Part shown: in pieces, positions 17,458 to 25,114 of the stretch
Layout: each line of letters begins with the position of its first letter
Position numbering within the stretch: the first letter of the stretch is position 1
Source: Acidimicrobiaceae bacterium
Lineage (GTDB): Bacteria; Actinomycetota; Acidimicrobiia; Acidimicrobiales; RAAP-2
Direction of reading: 5' to 3'
Assembly: GCA_003164275.1 (NCBI GenBank)
Contig: PLSY01000157.1
Span: 1-56,972, forward strand
Length of the DNA stretch: 56,972 bases
The notes under the pieces: model-generated
Databases searched by the model: none
The model's input: the letters and a program-made list of their open reading frames with translations, nothing else
What the model was told of the DNA's origin: nothing
Position numbers and translations under genes: made by a program

Positions 17458-17471
17458 TGTAAGTGCTTACC
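17458..17471. promoter_or_regulatory. putative operator, GTAAG-TG-CTTAC palindrome
   Basis: GTAAGTGCTTAC has perfect 5-base arms around TG and lies between divergent LLM and cyclase genes, 68 bases before the LLM start. It matches the site beside the TetR gene (11325-11336, opposite strand) at 10 of 12 positions. Confidence 0.5.
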
Positions 17472-17568
17472 CTGCAACGGATGCATGGGCTGCCTAGTCT
17501 CTGCTTCAGGCGACGGACCTTGCGGCCGGGGGCTGCGGGGCGGACACGGGAGTTAGGGGGAGCGATCG

Positions 17569-18483
17569 ATGGATGCGCAGCGCGCTGGAGATGGTCAGCG
17601 AACGAACTGGGGGCGGTGGGGAGCAGACGACGAGCGCGGGGCACTCAATCTGCTGACCCCTCCGGTGGTCGCAGCCGCTGCCCAACTGTGCAAGACGGGC
17701 AAGGTCTATCCGCTGGGACTCCCAATCCAGCATCAGGGCATGCCCACCTTCGGGTACCGAGGTTCTCCCCAGCGTCTATCGCTTCGCAATCGGGCCGACG
17801 AGGGGGCCTTCATCGAGTACGGGGCGCCTCCTGATCTCGGGGCCAACGAAGACGTGCTGATCCTGGCCTCCCACAATGAGACCCATCTCGACGCCCTCTC
17901 CCACATCCAATCGAACGGAACACTCTACAACGGACATTCGACGTCATCGATCCGCACAGGAGAAGGAGCGACCCGGTGCGGAGTCGATGGTGTGGGCACC
18001 ATCGTCGGTCGGGGCGTCGTACTCGATCTGCCCGGAATGTGGGGACTCGACTGGCTCGAGCCCGGTTTTGTCGTCACCGGCGAACATCTCGACTCGTGCG
18101 CCGTCTTCCAGGGCACGGACTTCAGATCGGGCGACATCCTCCTCGTTCGGACTGGCTATCTCGACATGTGGTTCGCCAATGGCGCAGATGAGGAGCCGAG
18201 CACCCAGCCCGGGCTCGGACTCGATGCGGTCTCGTTCATCGCCGACCACGACATCGCCGTCGTAGGGGTCGACAATGCCGGGGTCGAGGCTGTCCCGTTC
18301 GATCGGGACATCTTCTTGGGGGGACACATCGAGCTTCTCGTCAACCTCGGAGTGCACCTCATCGAGGTCCTCGACCTCAGGCAAGTCGCCAGCGACGGAG
18401 TCACTGAGTGCCTGTTCGTGTGTTGCCCACTCCCGGTCACCGGTGCCGCCGGCAGTCCGGTCAACCCGGTCGCCATCACCTGA
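17569..18483 (+). CDS. cyclase family protein (kynurenine formamidase-like metal hydrolase)
   Basis: 304 residues. The metal site of the cyclase superfamily, usually HxGTHxDxPxH, reads SHNETHLDALSHI with His102, His106, Asp108 and His112. GWGADDERGALNLLTP at the N-terminus and GDILLVRTGYLDMWF in the middle are typical of the actinobacterial branch. Known members hydrolyse amides, lactones or cyclic intermediates with Zn or Mn. GGGGG lies 8 bases before the ATG. It is divergent from the LLM/P450 operon and may be controlled by the same palindrome, suggesting a hydrolytic step on the product of those oxygenases. Confidence 0.9.
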   Translation: MDAQRAGDGQRTNWGRWGADDERGALNLLTPPVVAAAAQLCKTGKVYPLGLPIQHQGMPTFGYRGSPQRLSLRNRADEGAFIEYGAPPDLGANEDVLILASHNETHLDALSHIQSNGTLYNGHSTSSIRTGEGATRCGVDGVGTIVGRGVVLDLPGMWGLDWLEPGFVVTGEHLDSCAVFQGTDFRSGDILLVRTGYLDMWFANGADEEPSTQPGLGLDAVSFIADHDIAVVGVDNAGVEAVPFDRDIFLGGHIELLVNLGVHLIEVLDLRQVASDGVTECLFVCCPLPVTGAAGSPVNPVAIT

Positions 18484-18663
18484 TCTCGAAGGCAGGTGTG
18501 CCGGTCTCGAGCAGGTCGGCCCGAGCGGCCGGGGATGGCCGGTCCCGGCGTCACCCAGGCCCATACGACAGCGCTAGTTCTAGTGCATCGAGGGCAACCG
18601 ACCTCGCCGATCGAGTGGGCCGCGGTGGGCAGTGACCGCCGGCCTCCTTGACTTATGCGGACC

Positions 18664-18680
18664 ACATACGTAACGTACGT
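18664..18680. promoter_or_regulatory. palindromic site upstream of ABC binding protein
   Basis: ACATACGTAACGTACGT matches the perfect palindrome ACATATGAAACATATGT at 32652-32668 at 13 of 17 positions with the same arm and spacer geometry, 45 bases before the binding-protein start. It may bind the same or a related regulator (inference). Confidence 0.45.
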
Positions 18681-18689
18681 CACACATTT

Positions 18690-18705
18690 GCAATCATCAG
18701 ATTGC
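18690..18705. promoter_or_regulatory. inverted repeat GCAATC-ATCA-GATTGC
   Basis: Perfect 6-base arms with a 4-base loop lie between the preceding palindrome and the RBS of the binding-protein gene. It could be a second operator half, or an mRNA hairpin controlling translation. Confidence 0.35.
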
Positions 18706-18724
18706 TGTATCCCGGGGGGGGAGC

Positions 18725-19984
18725 ATGCAGGCACTACGCACGAAACGCGTCATCGCTTCGATGGCGCTCGCTACATCGTTGGCTCTCGGAGTTGGGGCGG
18801 TAGGCGTACTAGCCGACTCCGTCCCGGCGTCGGCTGCCACACAGCCAAGCGGTCCTATCGTGGTCGGTGGAATCGATGCGGGCTTCAACTTCCCGGGCAC
18901 GGCCCAGGGTTTCCAGGCCCGGATCGCCCGGTTCAACAAGGCCGGTGGACTCGGCGGCCGGCAGATCAAGTTCCTCGGGGTGAGTGACGACCAGGACAGT
19001 CCGAGCTCCGAGCTGTCAGATGCACAGCAGCTGATCCAGAGTGACCACGTCTTCGCTATCACGCCGGTGGCCGATGACGTCTACGGAGGTGCAACCGCCA
19101 CTTTCGTCGATCAGAGCAAGACCCCGATTCTCGGCTACGGCGTCTCTGAGCCATGGTGCAACGACAAGTACGCCGTCAGCATCGTCGGCTGCCAGCAGTC
19201 CTCTGCCGGCTACGAGACCACTGCCTCCATCAAGCAGATCATCCAGGCGTCCAAGAAGCCGGCATCGCAGTTGCGGGTGGCCATGGAGGGATACAACATT
19301 GCCGCGGCCTTGACAGTGAGCAAGACCCTGGGCGAGGTATGGCAGAAGCAGGGTGCGAATGTCGTTCTGAACGAGAACAACATTCCTCTGACCGGGGCAT
19401 CCAGCCAGGCTCCATTCGTCCAGGCCATCCTTGCGACCAATCCCAACGTCGTCTTCGAGGTCACAGGATCGGCAGCCGCCGTCACGCTCGCCGCCGCCCT
19501 CAAGGCCGCCGGCTACAAAGGGCTCATCTACAACGGGTCCTCCTATGAGCCGGCTGCCCTGCAGAGCGAACCATCGGTTGCCTCCGCCTTGAACGGCGTG
19601 TACGTCACCAATCTCCTGCCGACGGGTTACGACAACACGCCCGCCGTCAAGCAGGAGCAGAAGGATCTGAAGGCGATCGGTGCGGTCCCTGACATCGAGA
19701 TCGGTACTGATGCCGGGTATTGGAGCGCCGACCTGTTCATTCAGCTCCTCCAGGCCACGAAGAACCGCGGAGTTGCTGTGACACCGGCGAACTTCCTCGC
19801 CACCGTGGCCAAAGGGATCACCGTGAAGCCGTCGATGTCAGGAGGCAACGGGCCGCTCACATGGCCCATGCTCGCCGACCAGCCTCAGCCGTGCAACGCC
19901 ACCGTGCAGGGTGCCGGCACCACCTACAAGCTGTTCCAGAAGTTCACCTGCTACAACAACATCAAGGTGGCCACCGGCTCGTAG
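18725..19984 (+). CDS. ABC transporter substrate-binding protein, branched-chain amino acid type
   Basis: 419 residues. A Sec signal peptide covers 1-37 (KR, hydrophobic ASMALATSLALGVGAVGVLA, cleavage after ASA), with no lipobox cysteine, so it is secreted or bound by other means. The mature part is a Peripla_BP_6 fold: PIVVGGIDAGFNFPGTAQGFQARIARFNKAGG near its start and the closing GTTYKLFQKFTCYNN. In catabolic actinobacterial loci such proteins bind aromatic or steroid-like acids, not only amino acids. No permease or ATPase gene is near. Preceded by the two palindromes and a very G-rich RBS. A paralogue is at 29881-31149. Confidence 0.9.
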   Translation: MQALRTKRVIASMALATSLALGVGAVGVLADSVPASAATQPSGPIVVGGIDAGFNFPGTAQGFQARIARFNKAGGLGGRQIKFLGVSDDQDSPSSELSDAQQLIQSDHVFAITPVADDVYGGATATFVDQSKTPILGYGVSEPWCNDKYAVSIVGCQQSSAGYETTASIKQIIQASKKPASQLRVAMEGYNIAAALTVSKTLGEVWQKQGANVVLNENNIPLTGASSQAPFVQAILATNPNVVFEVTGSAAAVTLAAALKAAGYKGLIYNGSSYEPAALQSEPSVASALNGVYVTNLLPTGYDNTPAVKQEQKDLKAIGAVPDIEIGTDAGYWSADLFIQLLQATKNRGVAVTPANFLATVAKGITVKPSMSGGNGPLTWPMLADQPQPCNATVQGAGTTYKLFQKFTCYNNIKVATGS

Positions 19985-20003
19985 TCGAGCGCGTTGCCCA
20001 CCG

Positions 20004-20777
20004 TCAATCGGTGCTGCCGGTTGGGTGGAACCAGTCCTCGAGGCTAGCTTCCTCCCAATCGGCCGGACCGTAGACGGTGCCAGGGAGCGGGGTCATGATG
20101 TGGGTGTCACCGCCGGTGACCCACTCCGCTGAGCGGCGCTCCCAAGCCACCAACCGCTCGTCCTCCTCGCCTTCGTCGCTGAGCCCTCTCGTAGTGTCCC
20201 GGTTCTGGCGGAGCTTGAGCTGTGCGGCGATCGAGGTGGCCCACACCATGACCACTTCATGCTGGTTGGAGAGCACCTCGTAGATGCCGGTGGGCTCGTG
20301 GCCGTACTCGCGCATCAGCGGCACACGCTCTTCGAGTACGGCGGCCAGAAAGTCGAGCTGTGTGCCGGGTCGTACGGTCAATATCTCATTGACGAACAGT
20401 GTCCCCTTGACGCCGCTGGCGGCCAGTTCGTCGGTGGTGGGGCTACCGGGCACGCCCCCACACATGCGGTCGAACCCGCCCGTGCGCCACTTGGCCGCCT
20501 CGTCCCACCAATCGCCGTAGAAGGCCTTGCGCCGCTTCAAGTTCATCCTGTCCACGTTCGACGCCCAGCTCTTCCATCCCTGGTTGCCCATGTCCCAGAT
20601 ATTGATGACCTGGGGCCAGCGGCCGCCTCCTTGTGAGCAGATGTAGAACGAGCCCTGCAGGCTGTTCATCTCCGGCATCCGTTGGACCGGGTCCTTGTAG
20701 AGGTGCTCCATGTAGTCGTACTGGCCCTGCCCCACGACATCGACCACCTCGTAGAGGAACAGACTGCGAACGGCCAT
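20004..20777 (-). CDS. NIPSNAP-like conserved hypothetical protein
   Basis: 257 residues from MAVRSLFLYEVVDVV (AAAGG upstream; the upstream in-frame extension is not protein-like). Two dimeric alpha-beta-barrel-like halves can be made out: FLYEVVDVVGQGQYDYMEHL with GGRWPQVINIWDMGNQGW, and LFVNEILTVRPGTQLDFLAAV with REYGHEPTGIYEVL. This is the arrangement of NIPSNAP/EthD proteins, which bind small ligands or act as oxygenase-type enzymes. Family call is tentative. It is convergent with the binding-protein gene (19 bases apart) and divergent from the SDR operon starting at 20954. Confidence 0.7.
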   Translation of the reverse strand: MAVRSLFLYEVVDVVGQGQYDYMEHLYKDPVQRMPEMNSLQGSFYICSQGGGRWPQVINIWDMGNQGWKSWASNVDRMNLKRRKAFYGDWWDEAAKWRTGGFDRMCGGVPGSPTTDELAASGVKGTLFVNEILTVRPGTQLDFLAAVLEERVPLMREYGHEPTGIYEVLSNQHEVVMVWATSIAAQLKLRQNRDTTRGLSDEGEEDERLVAWERRSAEWVTGGDTHIMTPLPGTVYGPADWEEASLEDWFHPTGSTD

Positions 20778-20953
20778 GGCGCACCAACCTTTTCGTGAAC
20801 CCGGCCGGTGAGACCAGGTGTCAGGAAGTATCGCAAGTTCGGGCGCTTCCATCCACAGACAATTCCATTCTCGGTTGGGCGCGCCATCTGACGGCCCGTT
20901 AGTATTTCGCCCCATCGGGACACGAGTTCCAAGCACCGGGGGGGAGCGCCAGG

Positions 20954-21709
20954 TTGACGGCTGACGAAGAGCGAAGTGGCAGAGTCACGGGCCGGAAGGT
21001 CGTGGTGGCCGGGGCCTCGGGCCCGGGGGCGGGCATCGCCAACGGCCTTGCCGCACGTGGCGCCGAGGTTGTCGTCGTCGGTCCGGCCGCGAGCGAGAAG
21101 GGACTCGACTCCGGCGTCAGCCGAGTTGTCTGCTCGCTGGCCACTGAGCCCGAGGTGACAGCCGCCATGGCCAGCGCCGTCGACCGGCTCGGCTCCGTCG
21201 ATCAGTTCGTCTACTCCTGGTATCCGGAGCAGTTGACCGCCAAGACGACATTCACCGAGCTGACCGAAGACCAGTGGGCCACCGCATGCGAGGGAACGCT
21301 CGGAACGGCATGGTGGTCGGTGAGAGCCCTCATCCGGCCAATGAAGGCGGCGGGCGGCGGCTCCATGGTGTTCGTCGTCCCGACGGTCGGCATGTCCGGT
21401 GCCGCCAACTTCGTCATGCTGTCAACGGTGGCAGAGGGGCTCAGGATGCTGGCCAAGGGGTGTGGTCGGTGCTGGGGCGCAGACGGCGTCATTGTCAACA
21501 CCTTGGCCACCTCCCCGGGCCTCTGGGTCGATGTCGAGCATGGCAACCGCCTCCTCCGGGAGATCTCCCTCTCCGTTCCGGCCATGGGCCGGGTGGGCGA
21601 CCCGGCCGAGGATCTCGCCCCGCTGGTCGGTCTCCTGGGTGCTGACGATGCCCACTTCCTGACGTCGAGCACATTGGTGGCCGACGGCGGCCTGTGGATG
21701 GGGCTGTAG
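20954..21709 (+). CDS. SDR-fold protein without catalytic Tyr/Lys (probable partner subunit)
   Basis: 251 residues, TTG start with GGGGGAG upstream. The Rossmann start VVVAGASGPGAGIANGLA and the end TLVADGGLWMGL are SDR-like, but where classical members have NNAG this protein has VYSWYP (86-91), the catalytic Ser region reads VVPTVGMSGA, and the YxxxK motif is replaced by NFVMLS (152-157). It is unlikely to catalyse hydride transfer alone. The next gene, 3 bases downstream, is a fully equipped SDR; together they resemble heteromeric SDRs such as BbsCD, in which one subunit is inactive. First gene of the run SDR-like, SDR, SnoaL, acyl-CoA ligase, VOC. Confidence 0.85.
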   Translation: MTADEERSGRVTGRKVVVAGASGPGAGIANGLAARGAEVVVVGPAASEKGLDSGVSRVVCSLATEPEVTAAMASAVDRLGSVDQFVYSWYPEQLTAKTTFTELTEDQWATACEGTLGTAWWSVRALIRPMKAAGGGSMVFVVPTVGMSGAANFVMLSTVAEGLRMLAKGCGRCWGADGVIVNTLATSPGLWVDVEHGNRLLREISLSVPAMGRVGDPAEDLAPLVGLLGADDAHFLTSSTLVADGGLWMGL

Positions 21710-21711
21710 GG

Positions 21712-22518
21712 ATGACGGATCTCGAGGGCTACACACCGCCGGTCGACCAGCCGACAGACCTGCTGGCCGGAAAGACGGTCATCGTGACGGGGGCTGGTGG
21801 GGGCGTCGGCCTCGGCATCGCCTTGTCCTGCGCAACCCACGGAGCAAACGTCGTCATCGCGGCGAGAAGGATCGAGACCGGGGACGAGGTGGCCAAGCTG
21901 ATCACCGACCGGGGCGGGAGTGCCCTGTCACTGCGGTGCGATGTCACCTCGTCCGATGACGTGTCGGGCGTCATCGCTGCGGCGATCGAACGATTCGGAG
22001 GCGTCGACTCCGTCATCCACAACGCCGTTGCTCCTGTGGGCGAGCCCCACATCGTCGAAGACGTGCCCGACGAGACGTGGAACGCCATGATGAGCACGGC
22101 GGTGCGAGCGTCGTACTACTTGGCCGAGGCGTCCTACGAGCAGTTGCTCGAGCGCCAGGGGACGTTCATCTTCTTGACGTCGGCTGCCGGGGTGGAGGGA
22201 AGCCCCTACATCCCGGCCTACGGCGTGGTGAAAGCGGCTCAGCGAGGCATGGCAAAGAGCCTCGCTCGCGAGTGGGGCCCACTCGGCATCAGAGTCAACT
22301 CCATTGCCCCAGTGGCACTGACGCCGGCCATGGCGGTGACCGCGCAGAACAGCCCGGTGTTCACTGAGGGACGGCTCATGGATCGCACGTCGCTCCGACG
22401 GTTCGGGGACCCCGAGACCGACATCGGGCCGGTCGCCGTCTTCTTGATCAGCGACCTGTCGCGATATGTGGCCGGGCAGACCGTCGTGGTCGACGGCGGC
22501 GGCTTCACCGCCTTTTGA
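21712..22518 (+). CDS. SDR family oxidoreductase (catalytic)
   Basis: 268 residues starting MTDLEGYTPP, ATG two bases after the stop of the preceding SDR-like gene. TGAGGGVGLG (26-35) binds the cofactor, Arg52-53 after strand 2 (AARR) suggests NADP, HNAVAP replaces NNAG, and Ser157-Tyr170-Lys174 form the active site. The C-terminus VAGQTVVVDGGGF is typical. It probably oxidises a hydroxyacyl-CoA or reduces a ketone in the same pathway as the acyl-CoA ligase two genes further on. Likely heteromeric with the upstream SDR-like protein (inference). Confidence 0.92.
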   Translation: MTDLEGYTPPVDQPTDLLAGKTVIVTGAGGGVGLGIALSCATHGANVVIAARRIETGDEVAKLITDRGGSALSLRCDVTSSDDVSGVIAAAIERFGGVDSVIHNAVAPVGEPHIVEDVPDETWNAMMSTAVRASYYLAEASYEQLLERQGTFIFLTSAAGVEGSPYIPAYGVVKAAQRGMAKSLAREWGPLGIRVNSIAPVALTPAMAVTAQNSPVFTEGRLMDRTSLRRFGDPETDIGPVAVFLISDLSRYVAGQTVVVDGGGFTAF

Positions 22519-22602
22519 CACCGGTCGCCGCCTGGAGCCACCCACAGCAGAGTCACATGGTGCCGGCTGGGGCGCCACTGAGCACAAACAAAGGGGTCAA
22601 CG

Positions 22603-23058
22603 ATGGCTGATGACCGTGGGGAGATCGAGAACCTCCTCGCCCGCTATTGCGAGCTGTTCGACTCGGGGGACATGGAGAACTATGTCGCCCTGTTCTCCGA
22701 CGCCAGCATCGCCAACCAGTTCGCCACCTCGGAGGGCCCCGAGGCACTCCAGAAGTTCTTCGACGAGAACGGACTGTTCTATGACGGGCTTCCCCACACC
22801 CGCCATGTCATCACCAACCTGCACATCGAGGTGGCAGACGACGGGATGACGGCTGAGGCCAGGTCGTACGTGACCATCTTCCAAGCCCTCTCGGACTTCC
22901 CCTTACAGCCCATCTTCATTGGGCAGTACCAGGACGAACTGGTCAAGCTGGACGGGGCATGGCGCTTCCGGTCCCGAGCTTGCGAGCCGTTCTTGGCCGG
23001 CGACCTGAGCCGCCATGCCCGTGAATATCCGCCACCTGGACCGGTCGTGGTCGGATGA
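22603..23058 (+). CDS. SnoaL/NTF2-like protein
   Basis: 151 residues of the SnoaL-like type: EIENLLARYCELFDSGDMENYVALFS at the N-terminus, TRHVITNLHIEVADD in the middle, and the closing DGAWRFRSRACEPFLAGDLS. The D-G-D helix and the TRH segment resemble small ring-hydroxylating-dioxygenase beta-like or dehydratase members (scytalone-dehydratase type), where His and Asp do acid-base work. Its stop overlaps the start of the acyl-CoA ligase by 4 bases (ATGA), so the two are coupled. Confidence 0.88.
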   Translation: MADDRGEIENLLARYCELFDSGDMENYVALFSDASIANQFATSEGPEALQKFFDENGLFYDGLPHTRHVITNLHIEVADDGMTAEARSYVTIFQALSDFPLQPIFIGQYQDELVKLDGAWRFRSRACEPFLAGDLSRHAREYPPPGPVVVG

Positions 23059-24620
23059 CGACGGGACACAGCTTCTGGGAGGAGCTGGTCGCCCGTGTGG
23101 CCGAGACGCCGGACGTGCTCCTCGCCATCGACGAGCGGGGCGTCCAGATCACCTTCGGCGAGTACCGCGAGCGTGTGGAGATCGTGGCGGCCGGACTAGC
23201 CGGCCACGGGATCAGCGACGGTTCGGTTGTGGTCTGGCAGCTGCCCACCTGGATCGAGTCGATGGTGCTACTCGGCGCCCTGGCCCGCTTGGGGGCGGTG
23301 CAGGTACCACTCATCCCGAGCTACCGGGCCCGAGAGGTGTCCTTCATCGTCCACCAGACCGGAGCTCAGCTCTTGGTGGTCCCATCGATGTGGAAGAAGT
23401 TCGACTACCCGGCCATGGCCGAGGAGATCGCCCGGAGCGAAGAGGGTCTCGACATCATGGTCTTGGATGCGGAGACACGGGTACTTCCGACGGGGGACCC
23501 CGCCACCCTCCCACCGGTGATCGGACCGGCCACCGACAAAGAGGACGTCCCCGTGCGTTGGGTCTACTTCACCTCGGGGACCACAGCATCACCCAAGGGA
23601 ACGAGACACACCGATGCCACGCTGATCGGTGCCGTCCCCGGGATGCTCGGTATGGTCGATCCCGCTCCCGGGGATCGCAGCACCCTCGTCTTCCCGTTCG
23701 CCCACATCGCCGGCGTGGTGTGGCTTCTCACCAGCTTTGCCGCGGGGTCCACCCATCTGTTGGCCGAGGCCTTCGATCCGGCCGTCACCATCCCGATGCT
23801 GGCGGCCAACGGGGTCACCCTGGCCGGTATCGGGACACCCTTCAATCTCGCCTATCTGAAGGCCCAGCGGGAGCTTACCCAGGTCAGCCCCGGAACCCGG
23901 CTGTTCCCTCGGATCCGGGCCTTCCTGTCCGGCGCGGCCCCTAAGCCGCCGAGCCTGCACGCCGAGCTCCGAGCCGAGCTCGGGGGCACCGGCATCGTCT
24001 CCAGCTATGGCATGACCGAGGCGCCGATCATCACCTACTGCGGGATGTCGGCCGCCGACGGGCATCGTGCGGCCACCGAGGGCTGTGCCTCGCCCGGTGT
24101 GGAGATCAAGTTGGTGGCCGAGGACGGCTCACTTGCCGCTACCGGCGAGCCCGGGGAGATCCGGATGAAGGGGCCGCAACTGTGCAAGGGCTATCTCGAC
24201 GCCTCGCTCAACGAAGCGGCCTTCGACGCCGACGGCTTCATCCGCACCGGTGACCTCGGGACCCTCGACTCCGAAGGGTTTCTCACCATCGTCGGCCGCC
24301 TGAAGGACGTCATCATCCGCAACGGCGAGAACATCTCGGCGAAGGAGATAGAGGACCTTCTCTTCCGCCATCCAGCCGTTGGTGACGTCGCCGTCATCGG
24401 CGTCCCCGACCTGAAGGTGGGGGAGCGGGCCTGTGCGGTGGTGGCGCTGGCCGGGCCCGGCACATCGTTCAGCTTCCAGGACATGGTGACGTACCTGAAG
24501 AGCAACGACCTGATGATCCAAAAGCTCCCCGAGCAGCTGGAGATCCTGGACGCCATTCCCCGCAATGCCGCCGGCAAGGTCCTGAAGGACCAGCTTCGCA
24601 AGCATTTCGCCGACGCATGA
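23055..24620 (+). CDS. AMP-dependent acyl-CoA synthetase
   Basis: 521 residues with all ANL motifs: WVYFTSGTTASPKGTRHTD (P-loop-like), SSYGMTEAPI, FIRTGDLGTLDSEGFL, VGRLKDVIIRNGENISAKEIE, and the C-terminal IPRNAAGKVLKDQLR with the catalytic lysine intact, unlike the ligase at 13123-14796. It converts a carboxylic acid to an acyl-CoA using ATP. It overlaps the SnoaL gene by 4 bases and is followed 10 bases later by the VOC gene, at the end of the plus-strand operon from 20954. Confidence 0.94.
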   Translation: MTTGHSFWEELVARVAETPDVLLAIDERGVQITFGEYRERVEIVAAGLAGHGISDGSVVVWQLPTWIESMVLLGALARLGAVQVPLIPSYRAREVSFIVHQTGAQLLVVPSMWKKFDYPAMAEEIARSEEGLDIMVLDAETRVLPTGDPATLPPVIGPATDKEDVPVRWVYFTSGTTASPKGTRHTDATLIGAVPGMLGMVDPAPGDRSTLVFPFAHIAGVVWLLTSFAAGSTHLLAEAFDPAVTIPMLAANGVTLAGIGTPFNLAYLKAQRELTQVSPGTRLFPRIRAFLSGAAPKPPSLHAELRAELGGTGIVSSYGMTEAPIITYCGMSAADGHRAATEGCASPGVEIKLVAEDGSLAATGEPGEIRMKGPQLCKGYLDASLNEAAFDADGFIRTGDLGTLDSEGFLTIVGRLKDVIIRNGENISAKEIEDLLFRHPAVGDVAVIGVPDLKVGERACAVVALAGPGTSFSFQDMVTYLKSNDLMIQKLPEQLEILDAIPRNAAGKVLKDQLRKHFADA

Positions 24621-24630
24621 GCATGCCCAG

Positions 24631-25095
24631 ATGACCGAGGGCGTCGACCGGATCCACCATGTGGTGTGGTGCGTGGCCGCAGACAGCCTCGAGGCCGTCC
24701 GCCGCTACTGGGAGCGCGCCCTCGGCCTCACCATGGTGGACATCGACCTGCCCGACCGGGGCCTACACGTCCTGTTGGCGTGGGATGCGGGCATCGAGAT
24801 CGTCGCCCCGACGTACGCCGAGGGCGGGGGAGCCGACGAGGTCCGATCCGTGCTCGCTGAGCAAGGGGAGGGCGTTTACACCGTGGTCTACAGCGTCGCC
24901 TCGATCGAGGAGTCAGGGGCCAGACTGGTGGCCGAGGGCGCCACACTTACCTTTGCGGAGACCGTACCCTCCGACGTGGTCCGGGCCCGGGGGATCGTGG
25001 CTGACGGCGCTCCGAGCTTCACCATCCGCCAAGCCCAATATCGGGATGCCGTCGGGATGGGCATCTGCCTCCAAGAGCTCGTCGCCGACCCCTAG
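24631..25095 (+). CDS. VOC family (glyoxalase-fold) protein
   Basis: 154 residues with two beta-alpha-beta-beta-beta modules: RIHHVVWCVAADSLEAVRRYWERALGLTM with GLHVLLAWDAGIEIVAP, and GEGVYTVVYSVASIEESGARLVAEG ending with VGMGICLQELV. The His at HHV and Glu near the C-terminus fit a metal site. Functions include epimerase (methylmalonyl-CoA type), dioxygenase and isomerase; the spacing after an acyl-CoA ligase favours a CoA-ester epimerase, but this is inference. Last gene of its operon, convergent with the thiolase-like gene. Confidence 0.87.
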   Translation: MTEGVDRIHHVVWCVAADSLEAVRRYWERALGLTMVDIDLPDRGLHVLLAWDAGIEIVAPTYAEGGGADEVRSVLAEQGEGVYTVVYSVASIEESGARLVAEGATLTFAETVPSDVVRARGIVADGAPSFTIRQAQYRDAVGMGICLQELVADP

Positions 25096-25114
25096 CGGGT
25101 TTGCCTCCCCGACC

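Noticed and set aside
18712..18721. G-run before the binding-protein gene as a phase-variable tract
   Set aside because: The run is short and lies in the RBS region, not in a frame; a G-rich SD is enough to explain it.
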